Assembly (NCBI GenBank): GCA_016212515.1
Contig: JACRFZ010000078.1
Coordinates: forward strand, 62,001-126,000
DNA length: 64,000 nucleotides
Direction of reading: 5' to 3'
Source: Candidatus Melainabacteria bacterium
GTDB lineage: Bacteria; Cyanobacteriota; Vampirovibrionia; Obscuribacterales; Obscuribacteraceae
The notes beneath the pieces were generated by a model. It did no database searches and had not been told where the DNA came from. It saw only the letters and a program-made list of their open reading frames with translations. Both the position numbers and the translations under genes were made by a program. Of this stretch, positions 43,252 to 51,598 are shown in pieces. Positions within the stretch are counted from its first letter, which is position 1. Every line of letters starts with the position of its first letter.

Positions 43252-43309
43252 GAAAAGTAGAAACTTTTCACGCTTTCAGTGAGCTTTCTTCAAGCTTTTC
43301 CGAACTTTC
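43252..43309 (-). promoter_or_regulatory. Hairpin and helically phased T-tracts upstream of the HEIGH gene
   Basis: GAAAAGT-AGAA-ACTTTTC (43252-43269) is a perfect seven-pair hairpin. From it, CTTTTC/CTTTC tracts start at 43264, 43273, 43284, 43295 and 43305, spaced 9-11 bases, close to one helical turn. They lie 68-113 bases before the start codon and could bend DNA or form a purine-rich leader RNA. Confidence 0.35.
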
Positions 43310-43801
43310 TAAAACACCGCCCGCCGGTTATGTGAAGAGATTAATTGACAACTAAACAACTGTCACTAGTATTTAATCTTCCAAAATACGTATAAACCCC
43401 ACTGATAATCGGGTTAAAAGCCATTACGGCGGTGATAATTCATATTAGCTGGGTATCACAATAAAAATACCCCGGCCGAAATTCTTTGTGAATCGACCCA
43501 TGGTCCACAGCCTGAGCCATTCTTACGTCTAAAGTCGACAAGGACGCGAGAAGTTGAGTTTAACCGTCTCTCACATTTTGCCATACCCGTCGTTTTACAG
43601 AATAACTACAACTCTTGTAAAGCTGAAATGCCTCTCACATTCCGCTCGAAACCACGATAGCAAGCTGTTTCTTGCCGGTGCCCGCCCAGAAGTGTTAAAC
43701 GCGGCGCATGCTAATTACGGTTTCAGGCTTTAGAGTTTCTATGTTGTACGCCCCTGCGAGGGCGAAGTCTATATAAAGAACAAGTGGAGACGGAAAGCAC
43801 A
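43310..43801. other. Divergent intergenic region, no gene seen
   Basis: About 490 bases between the HEIGH gene and fabG. TTGACA at 43345-43350 is followed after 19 bases by TATTTA on the plus strand, a weak promoter candidate far from fabG. No ORF with a ribosome site was found. Confidence 0.4.
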
Positions 43802-44542
43802 ATGAGCACACTAGCCAACCAGGTGGCAGTGGTGACCGGTTCCGGCAGAGGAATCGGTAGAGCCATAGCCAGCGCCCTGATGAAAGAAGGCGCGAAGATT
43901 GTCATCAGCGACATCAATGAAGAACTTTGCGCCAAGACCGCGGAGGAACTGAGAGCACTTGGTGCTGAAGCCATTTCGGTGCCCTGCAATGTGACTCAAT
44001 CAGAGTCGGTGGCCAAGATGGTGGAAGCGGTTATGAAGGAGTGGGGACGCATTGACATCCTCGTCAACAACGCCGGCATCACCAGAGACAATCTGTTTAT
44101 GCGGATGTCCGAGGGTGAATGGCAGGCTGTCATCGATACCAATTTGACTTCCGCCTTCAAAGTTACTCAGCCGGTTCTCAAGGTTATGTCCAAACAAAGA
44201 AGCGGTCGCATCATCAATATTGCCAGCACCACAGGCGTGCACGGCAACTTTGGTCAGGTGAATTACGCCGCTGCCAAAGCCGGTTTGATTGGTTTTACCA
44301 AGACGATTGCTCTTGAGTACGCCAGCCGCAACATCACAGCCAACGTGGTTGCTCCCGGCTTCATTGATACCGATATGACCAAAGCCCTTGGTGAGGAAAT
44401 TATAAACAAGTACGTGGAACGCATTCCCTTGAAGCGCATGGGTACTCCTGACGACATCGCTAATGCGGTGGTATTCTTCGCCGGACCCGGTGCCTATGTG
44501 ACTGGACAGGTCATGGAAGTGAATGGCGGGCTTTACACATAA
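43802..44542 (+). CDS. fabG: 3-oxoacyl-ACP reductase
   Basis: 246 residues from ATG (MSTLANQVAVVTGSGRGIG); the open frame begins six codons earlier at a GTG. The short-chain dehydrogenase features are the NADPH loop TGSGRGIG, NNAG, and the catalytic Ser142, Tyr155 and Lys159 (YAAAK). PGFIDTDM is typical of FabG. It reduces 3-oxoacyl-ACP in fatty acid elongation. It is followed by acpP and fabF, as in many fab clusters. Confidence 0.95.
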   Translation: MSTLANQVAVVTGSGRGIGRAIASALMKEGAKIVISDINEELCAKTAEELRALGAEAISVPCNVTQSESVAKMVEAVMKEWGRIDILVNNAGITRDNLFMRMSEGEWQAVIDTNLTSAFKVTQPVLKVMSKQRSGRIINIASTTGVHGNFGQVNYAAAKAGLIGFTKTIALEYASRNITANVVAPGFIDTDMTKALGEEIINKYVERIPLKRMGTPDDIANAVVFFAGPGAYVTGQVMEVNGGLYT

Positions 44543-44675
44543 GCCCTTTCAATTGGTTATCTAAATCATTTACAAATCAGATGTTGCAATCCGTACGTGT
44601 TATTCTATTTTGCCTTGGCACTCCTTAGTGTCCAGCTTAGTTTTACGTGCGTTTTCAGGGGGGAGTTAAATACTC

Positions 44676-44915
44676 ATGGAAGAGAAGGAAGCCTTCGAAA
44701 GAGTCAAGAAGGTGGCCGTGGCTCAGCTTAACGTCAACGGCGACGAAGTGACCATGGAAGCAAGCTTCACTAAGGATCTTGGTGCTGATTCGCTCGATAC
44801 AGTCGAACTCGTTATGGCTCTTGAAGAAGAGTTTGGAATGGAAATTCCGGACGAGGACGCCGAGAAAATCACCACCGTTGGTGAAGCAGTCAAATACATT
44901 GCATCGCACCTCTAA
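44676..44915 (+). CDS. acpP: Acyl carrier protein
   Basis: 79 residues, acidic. The phosphopantetheine site is [11 protein letters not shown] with Ser39, followed by the recognition helix [18 protein letters not shown]. It carries growing acyl chains for FabG and FabF, encoded on both sides. A GGGGGGAG ribosome site lies upstream. Confidence 0.98.
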   Translation: MEEKEAFERVKKVAVAQLNVNGDEVTMEASFTKDLGADSLDTVELVMALEEEFGMEIPDEDAEKITTVGEAVKYIASHL

Positions 44916-44960
44916 ACTCTTAGCTTTAGACGGCGTTTGCCAGAGTATTGTAGTCAGAGC

Positions 44961-44987
44961 GGGCCGCCCTCAGGGTGTCGGCCCTTT
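44961..44987 (+). terminator. Hairpin between acpP and fabF
   Basis: GGGCCG (44961-44966) and CGGCCC (44979-44984), with inner CCC/GGG, are followed by TTT then C. This is a weak terminator or attenuator that could lower fabF relative to acpP. Confidence 0.4.
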
Positions 44988-45022
44988 CTGGTGTGGTAAT
45001 AACTAGAGATGATTTTTCGACA

Positions 45023-46285
45023 ATGACCAAAGAGCGTGTAGTCGTCACAGGTATAGGTCCGATTTCGGCTGTCGGTACCGGCAAGGATGATTTCTGGCAA
45101 GGTATAGTCAGCGGTCGCTCGGGCGTGAAGTTAGTTCAACGCATTCCTGAGAAACTGAGACCATCCTGCAAAATTGCCGCTGAGATGCTTGATTTCGATC
45201 CGTCTCAATACATGGATCACAAAGCCGTCAAGCGCACCGACCGTTTTATTCAGTTTGCCATAGCCGCTTCCAAGCTCGCTCTTGCCGATTCCAAGCTGGA
45301 TTTGAGTAAGGAAGATATGGAAAAAGTCGGAACCGCCGTCGGTTCGGCTGCCGGTGGTTTCCAGACCATCGAAGATCAGTACGGCGTCCTCATGGAAAAA
45401 GGTCCTGACCGCTGCTCGCCTTTTACCGTGCCCATGCTTATCGTCAACATGGCTGCCGGATGGGTCTCGATGCTGCACGGTGCCAAGGGTCCGAACACAT
45501 GTTCGGTTACTGCCTGTGCCACTTCCGCTCATTCTATCGGTGATGCCTATCGCATTATCGAAAGAGGCGAAGCCGATATTATGTTCGCCGGCGGTTCGGA
45601 GGCTCCCATCGCCGCTCTGGTGATGGCCGGATTTGCATCCGCTCGCACCCTCAGCAACAGAAATGATGCTCCCGAGAAAGCCAGCCGTCCCTTTGACAAG
45701 AAACGCGATGGTTTTGTTATGGGTGAAGGCGGCGCCATTTTAATTCTGGAATCCCTCAGCCATGCAAAAGCGCGAGGCGCGCATATTTACGCTGAACTGG
45801 TGGGCTTCGGCAGCACTGGTGATGCCTACGATATCGTCCAACCTTGTGCCGACGGAGCCGGTGCCGCTCGGGCCATGAAAATGGCTCTCAGCCAGGCCGG
45901 AATCAAGCCCGAGGAAGTGGACTATATCAATGCCCACGGTACCTCCACACCTCTAGGTGACAAGGCCGAGACCAATGCCATCAAAGCCGTTTTTGGCGAG
46001 CATGCCACATCTCACAAGCTTTGTGTTTCTTCAAGCAAGTCTATGACCGGGCATCTTCTTGGTGCCGCCGGTGCTATCGAAGCTGCTGTAGCTGTCCTGG
46101 CTATCGAAGATTCCATAATACCCCCCACAATCAACTACGAAGAGCCCGATCCGGACTGCGATCTCAACTATGTTCCCAACAAGGCCATCCACGGAGCCAA
46201 AGTTGAAATTACTATGTCCAACAGCTTCGGTTTCGGTGGACATAACTGCTCTCTGGTTTTCAGGCGCTTCAAAGACGCCTACTAA
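45023..46285 (+). CDS. fabF: 3-oxoacyl-ACP synthase II
   Basis: 420 residues from ATG (MTKERVVVTGIGPISAVG), the standard FabF start; an upstream open extension is ignored. The catalytic triad is visible: Cys165 in TACATSAH, His in NAHGTSTPLGD, and His in SKSMTGHLLGAAG. It condenses malonyl-ACP with the growing chain and controls the unsaturated-chain step. It completes the fabG-acpP-fabF group. Confidence 0.96.
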   Translation: MTKERVVVTGIGPISAVGTGKDDFWQGIVSGRSGVKLVQRIPEKLRPSCKIAAEMLDFDPSQYMDHKAVKRTDRFIQFAIAASKLALADSKLDLSKEDMEKVGTAVGSAAGGFQTIEDQYGVLMEKGPDRCSPFTVPMLIVNMAAGWVSMLHGAKGPNTCSVTACATSAHSIGDAYRIIERGEADIMFAGGSEAPIAALVMAGFASARTLSNRNDAPEKASRPFDKKRDGFVMGEGGAILILESLSHAKARGAHIYAELVGFGSTGDAYDIVQPCADGAGAARAMKMALSQAGIKPEEVDYINAHGTSTPLGDKAETNAIKAVFGEHATSHKLCVSSSKSMTGHLLGAAGAIEAAVAVLAIEDSIIPPTINYEEPDPDCDLNYVPNKAIHGAKVEITMSNSFGFGGHNCSLVFRRFKDAY

Positions 46286-46318
46286 GAAAGTTCGAAGTTC
46301 AAAAGGACCTTTGCCCCT

Positions 46319-47842
46319 ATGTCGAAGTCTCAACTAATCGGTCGCACCATTGCCGAGTTGCATTCGCTCATCAAGGCGAAAGAAACATCTTGCCTTGAAA
46401 TCACGGAAGCTCATATCGAAGCAATTGAAAAAGGCGACGAAAGACTGGGCGCCTTTCTTTCCTATACGTTTGATCAAGCCAGAGCCGCTGCTGCACACTG
46501 GGATGAGAGACTGAGTAATGGTGAGGCTGTGCCCTTATTGGCCGGTGTGCCGGTCGCCATCAAAGACAATATGTGCGAAGTTGATACTCGCACTACCTGC
46601 GGTAGCAAAATTCTTGAGAACTTTGTCAGCCCTTACCGGGCCTATGCTGTTGAAAAGCTGCATGAAGCGGGCGCTTTGATACTTGGAAAGACGAACCTGG
46701 ACGAGTTTGCCATGGGCTCGTCCACTGAGCATTCCGCCTACAAGGTAACCAGAAACCCTATCGATCCCGACTATGTACCGGGCGGTAGCTCGGGCGGATC
46801 GGCTGCGGCAGTGGGCGCCGGCTTCTGTGTCACCGCCCTTGGTTCCGATACGGGCGGTTCCATCAGACAACCGGCCTCCTATTGCGGACTGGTAGGCATG
46901 AAGCCCACATATGGCATGGTTTCTCGCTTCGGACTGGTGGCTTTTGCCTCCAGCCTCGACCAGATCGGACCTTTTGCGCGCAATGTGGAAGATTGCGCCC
47001 TCACCTTGCTGGCCATCGCCGGCCATGATAAACGCGACTCCACATGTCTGTCTCAGAGTTATCGTGATCAGCATGCAAAACCTGCTCTCACGAAGGCCTT
47101 TATTCAGGAGTTCAAGTCTCGTTCAGCGGAGGAAAACCTCAAGGGTAAGCGCATCGGCATCATCAAAGAACTTATCGGTGACGGCATTGATGATGATGTG
47201 AAGGCACCCATTCTAAAAGCTGCGGCTTTACTTGAAAAATGCGGTGCTCGGGTGGAAGAAGTGTCTCTCCCCCACGCCAAGTATGCTCTCTCCGTTTACT
47301 ACCTGGTGGCAACAGCGGAGGCTTCTGCCAATCTAGCGCGCTTCGACGGCGTGCGATACGGCCATCGCAATATGGATGCGGCTGAACTGCATGCCATGTA
47401 TTACGCCACAAGAAACGAAGGTTTCGGCGCCGAGGTGAAGCGCCGCATTATGCTTGGTACCTATGCTTTGAGTTCCGGCTATTACGATGCTTATTACAAA
47501 AAGGCACAACAGGTGAGAGCGCTCATCACAGCCGATTTTCATAAAATCTTCGAAAACTTCGAGATGGTTGTTTCGCCGACGGCACCCAGTGCTGCCTTCA
47601 AGTTCGGTGCCAAGTCCGACGATCCGATCCAGATGTACATGTCCGACATCGCCTCCATTCCCGCCAACCTGGCCGGTCTCCCGGGCATTTCCTTGCCCTG
47701 CGGTCTGGCCGATTCCAACATGCCGGTTGGTATTCAGTTGGTGGGACGCCCCATGAGCGATGCTTCACTATTACAGGCCGCCCAGGGGCTTGAAACCGCC
47801 CTTGACCTGAAGCTTGTGGCAGAGAAAATTAAGAGCAATTAG
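46319..47842 (+). CDS. gatA: Glutamyl-tRNA(Gln) amidotransferase subunit A
   Basis: 507 residues. The amidase-signature triad is intact: Lys82 in VAIKDNM, Ser157 in GGSSGGS, and Ser181 in GSDTGGSIRQPA. YCGLVGMKPTYG and the C-terminal LAGLPGISLPCG fit GatA rather than other amidases. It releases ammonia from glutamine for converting Glu-tRNA(Gln). gatB and gatC are not adjacent. It begins 33 bases after fabF. Confidence 0.94.
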   Translation: MSKSQLIGRTIAELHSLIKAKETSCLEITEAHIEAIEKGDERLGAFLSYTFDQARAAAAHWDERLSNGEAVPLLAGVPVAIKDNMCEVDTRTTCGSKILENFVSPYRAYAVEKLHEAGALILGKTNLDEFAMGSSTEHSAYKVTRNPIDPDYVPGGSSGGSAAAVGAGFCVTALGSDTGGSIRQPASYCGLVGMKPTYGMVSRFGLVAFASSLDQIGPFARNVEDCALTLLAIAGHDKRDSTCLSQSYRDQHAKPALTKAFIQEFKSRSAEENLKGKRIGIIKELIGDGIDDDVKAPILKAAALLEKCGARVEEVSLPHAKYALSVYYLVATAEASANLARFDGVRYGHRNMDAAELHAMYYATRNEGFGAEVKRRIMLGTYALSSGYYDAYYKKAQQVRALITADFHKIFENFEMVVSPTAPSAAFKFGAKSDDPIQMYMSDIASIPANLAGLPGISLPCGLADSNMPVGIQLVGRPMSDASLLQAAQGLETALDLKLVAEKIKSN

Positions 47843-47909
47843 AGCGGCTCTTAGCTACCTGTCTTAGAATAGACCTGGTGGACAGATGGAATTTGTGAGG
47901 AAAAGAATT

Positions 47910-48356
47910 ATGGCACCTGGTAATAGCTACCTGAAGACAGTCCTGGTCTTGGGTCTGACCTTGATCTCATCTTCTTTCAATGCAACTCTAGCCGGTCCCA
48001 ACGATTTCTTCGGCAGTTCCATACCCACAGTGGGCGGTGCCGCCGACCCTGGTTCCTCCGGTGCGGCCTCTTCCAGTGCCAGTGAACTGACACCTCAATC
48101 ACCGTCTACCAGTGGTCAGAGCGACTACACCGATGACGAGAAGCGCATGCAGAAGAAGTACAAGTTTGCCCTCAAGCACGCCCAGGCCCTCATTGCCCGG
48201 GCCGACAAGATGATCAAAGACGGGGAGAGCCGCAAAGACAACAAGATGCTCAAGAAGGGGCAGATATTGAAAGGCATCGGCGAGCGCACCCTGGAAAACC
48301 TGAAAGCTTCCAATCCTTTGCCGGAAGCTCAAAACGCTCTGAAAGACAAGCAATAA
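47910..48356 (+). CDS. Small secreted protein of unknown function
   Basis: 148 residues from the ATG giving MAPGNSYLKTVLVLGLTL, with GAGG nine bases upstream; an ATG eight codons earlier is open. A signal peptide ends near ATLAGP. A Ser/Gly-rich segment (residues 40-75) follows, then a basic helical C-terminal half with many Lys (YKFALKHAQALIARADKM). No family recognised. Its TAA is directly followed by the ATG of the broken cysteine synthase. Confidence 0.65.
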   Translation: MAPGNSYLKTVLVLGLTLISSSFNATLAGPNDFFGSSIPTVGGAADPGSSGAASSSASELTPQSPSTSGQSDYTDDEKRMQKKYKFALKHAQALIARADKMIKDGESRKDNKMLKKGQILKGIGERTLENLKASNPLPEAQNALKDKQ

Positions 48357-49310
48357 ATGCCTCTCTTAACCAATATATCCGAGGCCGTTGGAGCCACCCC
48401 ACTTATCAGTCTGTCCAAGATAGCTGCCGGGCTGAAAGCCCGCGTTCTGGTTAAGGTGGAGTCCATGAATCCGCTGGGCTCGGTCAAGGACCGCATCGGT
48501 ATTTCCATGGTCCTGGACGCCGAAAGCCGCGGTCTGCTTGTGCCGGGTAAGACCACCCAGGAGTAGCCTACATCCGGCAATACTGGCATCGCCCTTGCTT
48601 TTGTGGCTGCCGCCCGGGGCTATAAACTGATCATTACCATGCCCGAGACCATGTCCTCCTAAAGGCGGCGTATGCTCACCGTGCTGGGCGCCGAACTGGT
48701 GCTCACCCCCGGTACCGAAGGCATGAAGGGGGCCGTGGCCAGAGCCGAGCAAATTCTCAAGGAACTGCCCGATAGTCATATGTTGCAGCAGTTCGATAAT
48801 CCTGCCAATCCCATGGCTCACTACCGCACTACCGGACCGGAAATCTGGCAAGACACAGACGGCAAGGTAGACATCTTTGTAGCCGGCGTGGGCACCGGTG
48901 GCACCATCACCGGTACCGGACGTTTCCTCAAGGAAAAGAATCCGCAAATTAAAGTGGTGGCGGTGGAACCGGCTGATAGTCCGGTGCTTACCCAGAAGCG
49001 GGCCGGGCATGAAGTGAAGCCCGGTCCCCACAAAATTCAAGGCATTGGCGCCGGTTTCATTCCCTCGGTGCTTGATTTATCGGTAATAGATGATGTCTTC
49101 CGGGTGCAAAACGAGGAAGCCTTTGCTATGGGCCGCAGGCTACCGCGGGAAGAGGGCATCCTCGCTGGTATCTCCAGTGGTGCCAATGTACATGCCGCCA
49201 TAGAACTGGCCAAATTGGAAGAAAACGCGGGCAAAACAATTGTCACAGTGGTGTGCAGCACCGGAGAGCGCTATCTTTCAACGGCCTTGTTTGAACCGGA
49301 TCTGATTTAG
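48357..49310 (+). pseudogene. cysK: Cysteine synthase interrupted by two in-frame stops
   Basis: One continuous frame of 317 codons covers a complete O-acetylserine sulfhydrylase of plant/cyanobacterial type, but TAG stands at 48564-48566 and TAA at 48660-48662. Everything else is kept: PLP lysine region GSVKDRIG, SGNTG loop, [31 protein letters not shown] and [12 protein letters not shown]. Both stops fall where relatives have Glu (VEPTSGNTG and MSLERR), and the residues just before them are also unusual (QE for LV, S for L). There is no frameshift. It may be a very recent pseudogene, a sequence error, or a readthrough gene. A second cysK may exist elsewhere. Confidence 0.85.
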
Positions 49311-49632
49311 GATCGGTGTCCCTTATAAGACCTCAGTGAATATGGCAGAGCCGGTTCCTGGCGATACAGCCCTGAGAGTTGTGGAATCGGACCGCGCCGC
49401 AAGGGAAGCTTCGGAAGCCGGGGCGAGGAAAGCTGGGACACCCTTCTTGAGTTTCTTCAGCGCCGAAGAGGCAGTCAGTCCGGCTCTTCAATGCGGTTTT
49501 CGGGCTGCTCGCCAAGTTACTTCCGCAGAGCTCTTCGAACTCTCGTTCACGAATCGCAGCGATAACCTCAGACCTTCCAGTTCGGAGGCTTTGCTGGTGG
49601 CTTCTCTTTGAGCGTTGTCGAGAACGGCACAC
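49311..49632. other. Intergenic stretch with no convincing gene
   Basis: Both strands have an open frame of about 90-100 codons here, but neither has a ribosome site, a known motif or codon use clearly like the neighbours. It separates the convergent cysK and alpha/beta hydrolase genes. No terminator was recognised. Confidence 0.45.
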
Positions 49633-50538
49633 CTAAATAAGCTCTTTCAGAAACTTGGTCAGAGACACCTCAAATGTTTTGAGGTCGCTATCAGCCAGAA
49701 TGCAGTGGGCGCTCTGAGGCAAAAGAAGCAGGTCGGCAGTAGGTTTCGCCTTCTCTTTCAGCATGAGAGATTGGGAAGGTGGAATGGTCGGATCCTTTAG
49801 ACCGGAGACGATCAAGCAAGGCGGGTGAGCTCCCTGCAGGTACCGGAGGTTGTCCAGACGCGGCTCGGGGAAAAGAAAGCTCGGATAGATTTCCGCCAGG
49901 GGCATAAGTTCTTTAGCCAGACGCTCCGGCGAAGTAAAAGTACATTCCAGAATAATGGCCCGAACCGGTCTCAGCTCCGCCAGCATACAGGAGACGCCGC
50001 CACCCAGAGACTCACCATAGAGGAAAATGTTCTGCGGCTTGAAACCAAGCTTGAGAGCGTAGTTGTAAACAGCGACACAATCGTCTTTCAAATTGCAAAG
50101 GCTGGGCTTGCCCTGAGAGCGACCATAGCCTTCATAGTCGTAGAGCAGCACTTCCAGTCCCTGTTTCAAGAGCATGGAAAGCCGCGGGTTTTGCTTGGAA
50201 AAGCGAATGTCGATATTACCGCCGGTACCATGTGAAAATATGACCAGGCCCTTCGGTCTTGCTAGTTTGTAATGGGCAGCAGAGAGTAAAACCTGCTTGT
50301 CGCCGCGACTGACCGGTACTTGCGCCGCCTCTGCCCGGATACCCAGAACTTGGTCCTGCACCGGAGCGTCGGCTGAATTTTTGAGTGGATGCAGAAGCAT
50401 GGAGTCGATGTAGTCGCTATGAAATACCGGTGCAAAAAACAAGTAGGTGGAAGCAATCACCAGAGCTACCACCGCAAAGAAAAATAGGGTCAGACGCAGG
50501 ATTTTCCGCCCTATGGTTGAGTTTCCGTCTTTTGGCAT
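49633..50538 (-). CDS. Membrane-anchored alpha/beta hydrolase (BEM46/ABHD-like)
   Basis: 301 residues from ATG (MPKDGNSTIGRK) preceded by GGGAGG; the frame opens 17 codons earlier. One N-terminal membrane helix (LTLFFFAVVALVIASTYLFF) is followed by an alpha/beta hydrolase: VIFSHGTGGN (oxyanion), YDYEGYGRSQG, nucleophile elbow LYGESLGGG, acid in SGLKDPTIP and His in PQSAHC. This order matches BEM46/ABHD13-17 serine hydrolases. The active site would face the outside. The substrate is unknown. Confidence 0.82.
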   Translation of the reverse strand: MPKDGNSTIGRKILRLTLFFFAVVALVIASTYLFFAPVFHSDYIDSMLLHPLKNSADAPVQDQVLGIRAEAAQVPVSRGDKQVLLSAAHYKLARPKGLVIFSHGTGGNIDIRFSKQNPRLSMLLKQGLEVLLYDYEGYGRSQGKPSLCNLKDDCVAVYNYALKLGFKPQNIFLYGESLGGGVSCMLAELRPVRAIILECTFTSPERLAKELMPLAEIYPSFLFPEPRLDNLRYLQGAHPPCLIVSGLKDPTIPPSQSLMLKEKAKPTADLLLLPQSAHCILADSDLKTFEVSLTKFLKELI

Positions 50539-50596
50539 GGTGACCTCCCATTGGCCGGCACTCTTTCCGTTGTAACACCGGCAGCCCAAGGTTCGC

Positions 50597-50693
50597 CTGT
50601 CCTGAAACAGTTTATTAACTGACGGTTCGCTCAGCCCTGGCGTCCGGACGGTTTAACCCGAGCCGGTCCGGCAAAACCGTCAGGGAAGGACAG
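50597..50693. ncRNA. Three-stem nested structured element
   Basis: Three perfect inverted pairs nest: CTGTCCT (50597-50603)/AGGACAG (50687-50693), CTGACGGTT (50619-50627)/AACCGTCAG (50675-50683), CCGGAC (50644-50649)/GTCCGG (50666-50671). The 22 base pairs fold into one rod with an asymmetric internal loop. It lies between divergent genes, 58 bases before one start and 92 before the other. It could be an RNA leader for either gene or a small RNA. The strand is unknown. Confidence 0.45.
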
Positions 50694-50785
50694 ATTAATT
50701 GGCAAAAGTTTCTCCTTACAAGGGCGTTATAAGTCCGCTTAACTTTTCTCCTTCTACTAGAATTGAAATAGCATGAGGTAGTTCC

Positions 50786-51568
50786 ATGGCTTTATTCAGG
50801 TCTATAAGGGCAATTTCTCTCTTTCTGTTATTGGCTTTAGCTGTTCCGCAAGCCCGCGCACAGACGGCCGGCAACTGGCTGAAGCTGGAGCAGCACAGCG
50901 AGTTATTCGGAAACTACGATATTTATATTTGCCAGGATAGTTTTGTTCTGCACACTCTGGAATCCGACGTCAACGTGGTGTTCAAGCCGCCCCACGACCA
51001 TATCACCTTCTTCAGTAAACGCACCGGTAAAGTGGTGGACGTGCCTATCGACAAGGGAACGTTCGTCAATCCCTTTGCCAAAGCCAGAACAATACTGACG
51101 GGCGTCTCCTTGAGCTACATTCCTATGGAGCCAGATAAGGCCGACACCAAGGACCTTCCTGCTTCGCTCACTAAACTCAAGCTCGACTGTTTCAAGAGCA
51201 CCCAGGCCTTCACCAAACTGCAGAAGAAGCGCAACCACAATAAGGAATTGACAGGCGGAGCGCCCAAATCATGCCGGGCGGTGGTCCTGAAGGATGGACC
51301 GGCCGGAAAGAAAGTCTTGTTTATGTTGTCACGTCTGCAGGACCTTTCGCCAATGCCGGGGATTCCTCTCAAAGTCGACTTCGAAGAAATCGCTGGGGAT
51401 AAGAGAACCTATCTGAAGACTTACAGAGTCATTAAGACCGCCGATGCTTCCAAATTCTTACTGATACCTGGGAATTTGCAGAAAGTGAGAGATCCGCAGG
51501 CTGTCATGCAAGATAATTCCGCCGATGACGCTATGCGTTTGATGATTCTTGATAGTCAGCGCCCTTGA
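50786..51568 (+). CDS. Secreted protein of unknown function
   Basis: 260 residues. The signal peptide RAISLFLLLALAVPQARAQ is typical, with cleavage after ARA. The mature part is mixed beta/alpha with no known motif; segments such as YDIYICQDSFVLHT and NVVFKPPHDHITFFSK look beta-rich. AGGTAG lies upstream of the ATG, and a TAGAAT -10-like sequence lies at 50758-50763. No homologue recognised. Confidence 0.65.
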   Translation: MALFRSIRAISLFLLLALAVPQARAQTAGNWLKLEQHSELFGNYDIYICQDSFVLHTLESDVNVVFKPPHDHITFFSKRTGKVVDVPIDKGTFVNPFAKARTILTGVSLSYIPMEPDKADTKDLPASLTKLKLDCFKSTQAFTKLQKKRNHNKELTGGAPKSCRAVVLKDGPAGKKVLFMLSRLQDLSPMPGIPLKVDFEEIAGDKRTYLKTYRVIKTADASKFLLIPGNLQKVRDPQAVMQDNSADDAMRLMILDSQRP

Positions 51569-51598
51569 TTTAAATTTGGAACCGAACCTGCGGCAACC

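Noticed and set aside
43345..43375. TTGACA-19-TATTTA as the fabG promoter
   Set aside because: The spacer is too long and the site lies more than 400 bases from fabG. It is recorded only as a weak candidate.
48357..49310. Genome-wide reassignment of TAG/TAA to Glu
   Set aside because: dut ends with TAG, atpA and the biotin carboxylase homologue end with TAA, and many genes here end at TAA or TAG at normal family length, so these are ordinary stops.
49336..49611. 91-codon plus-strand ORF after cysK
   Set aside because: It has no ribosome site and no recognised motif, and the opposite strand is equally open. Left as an intergenic stretch.
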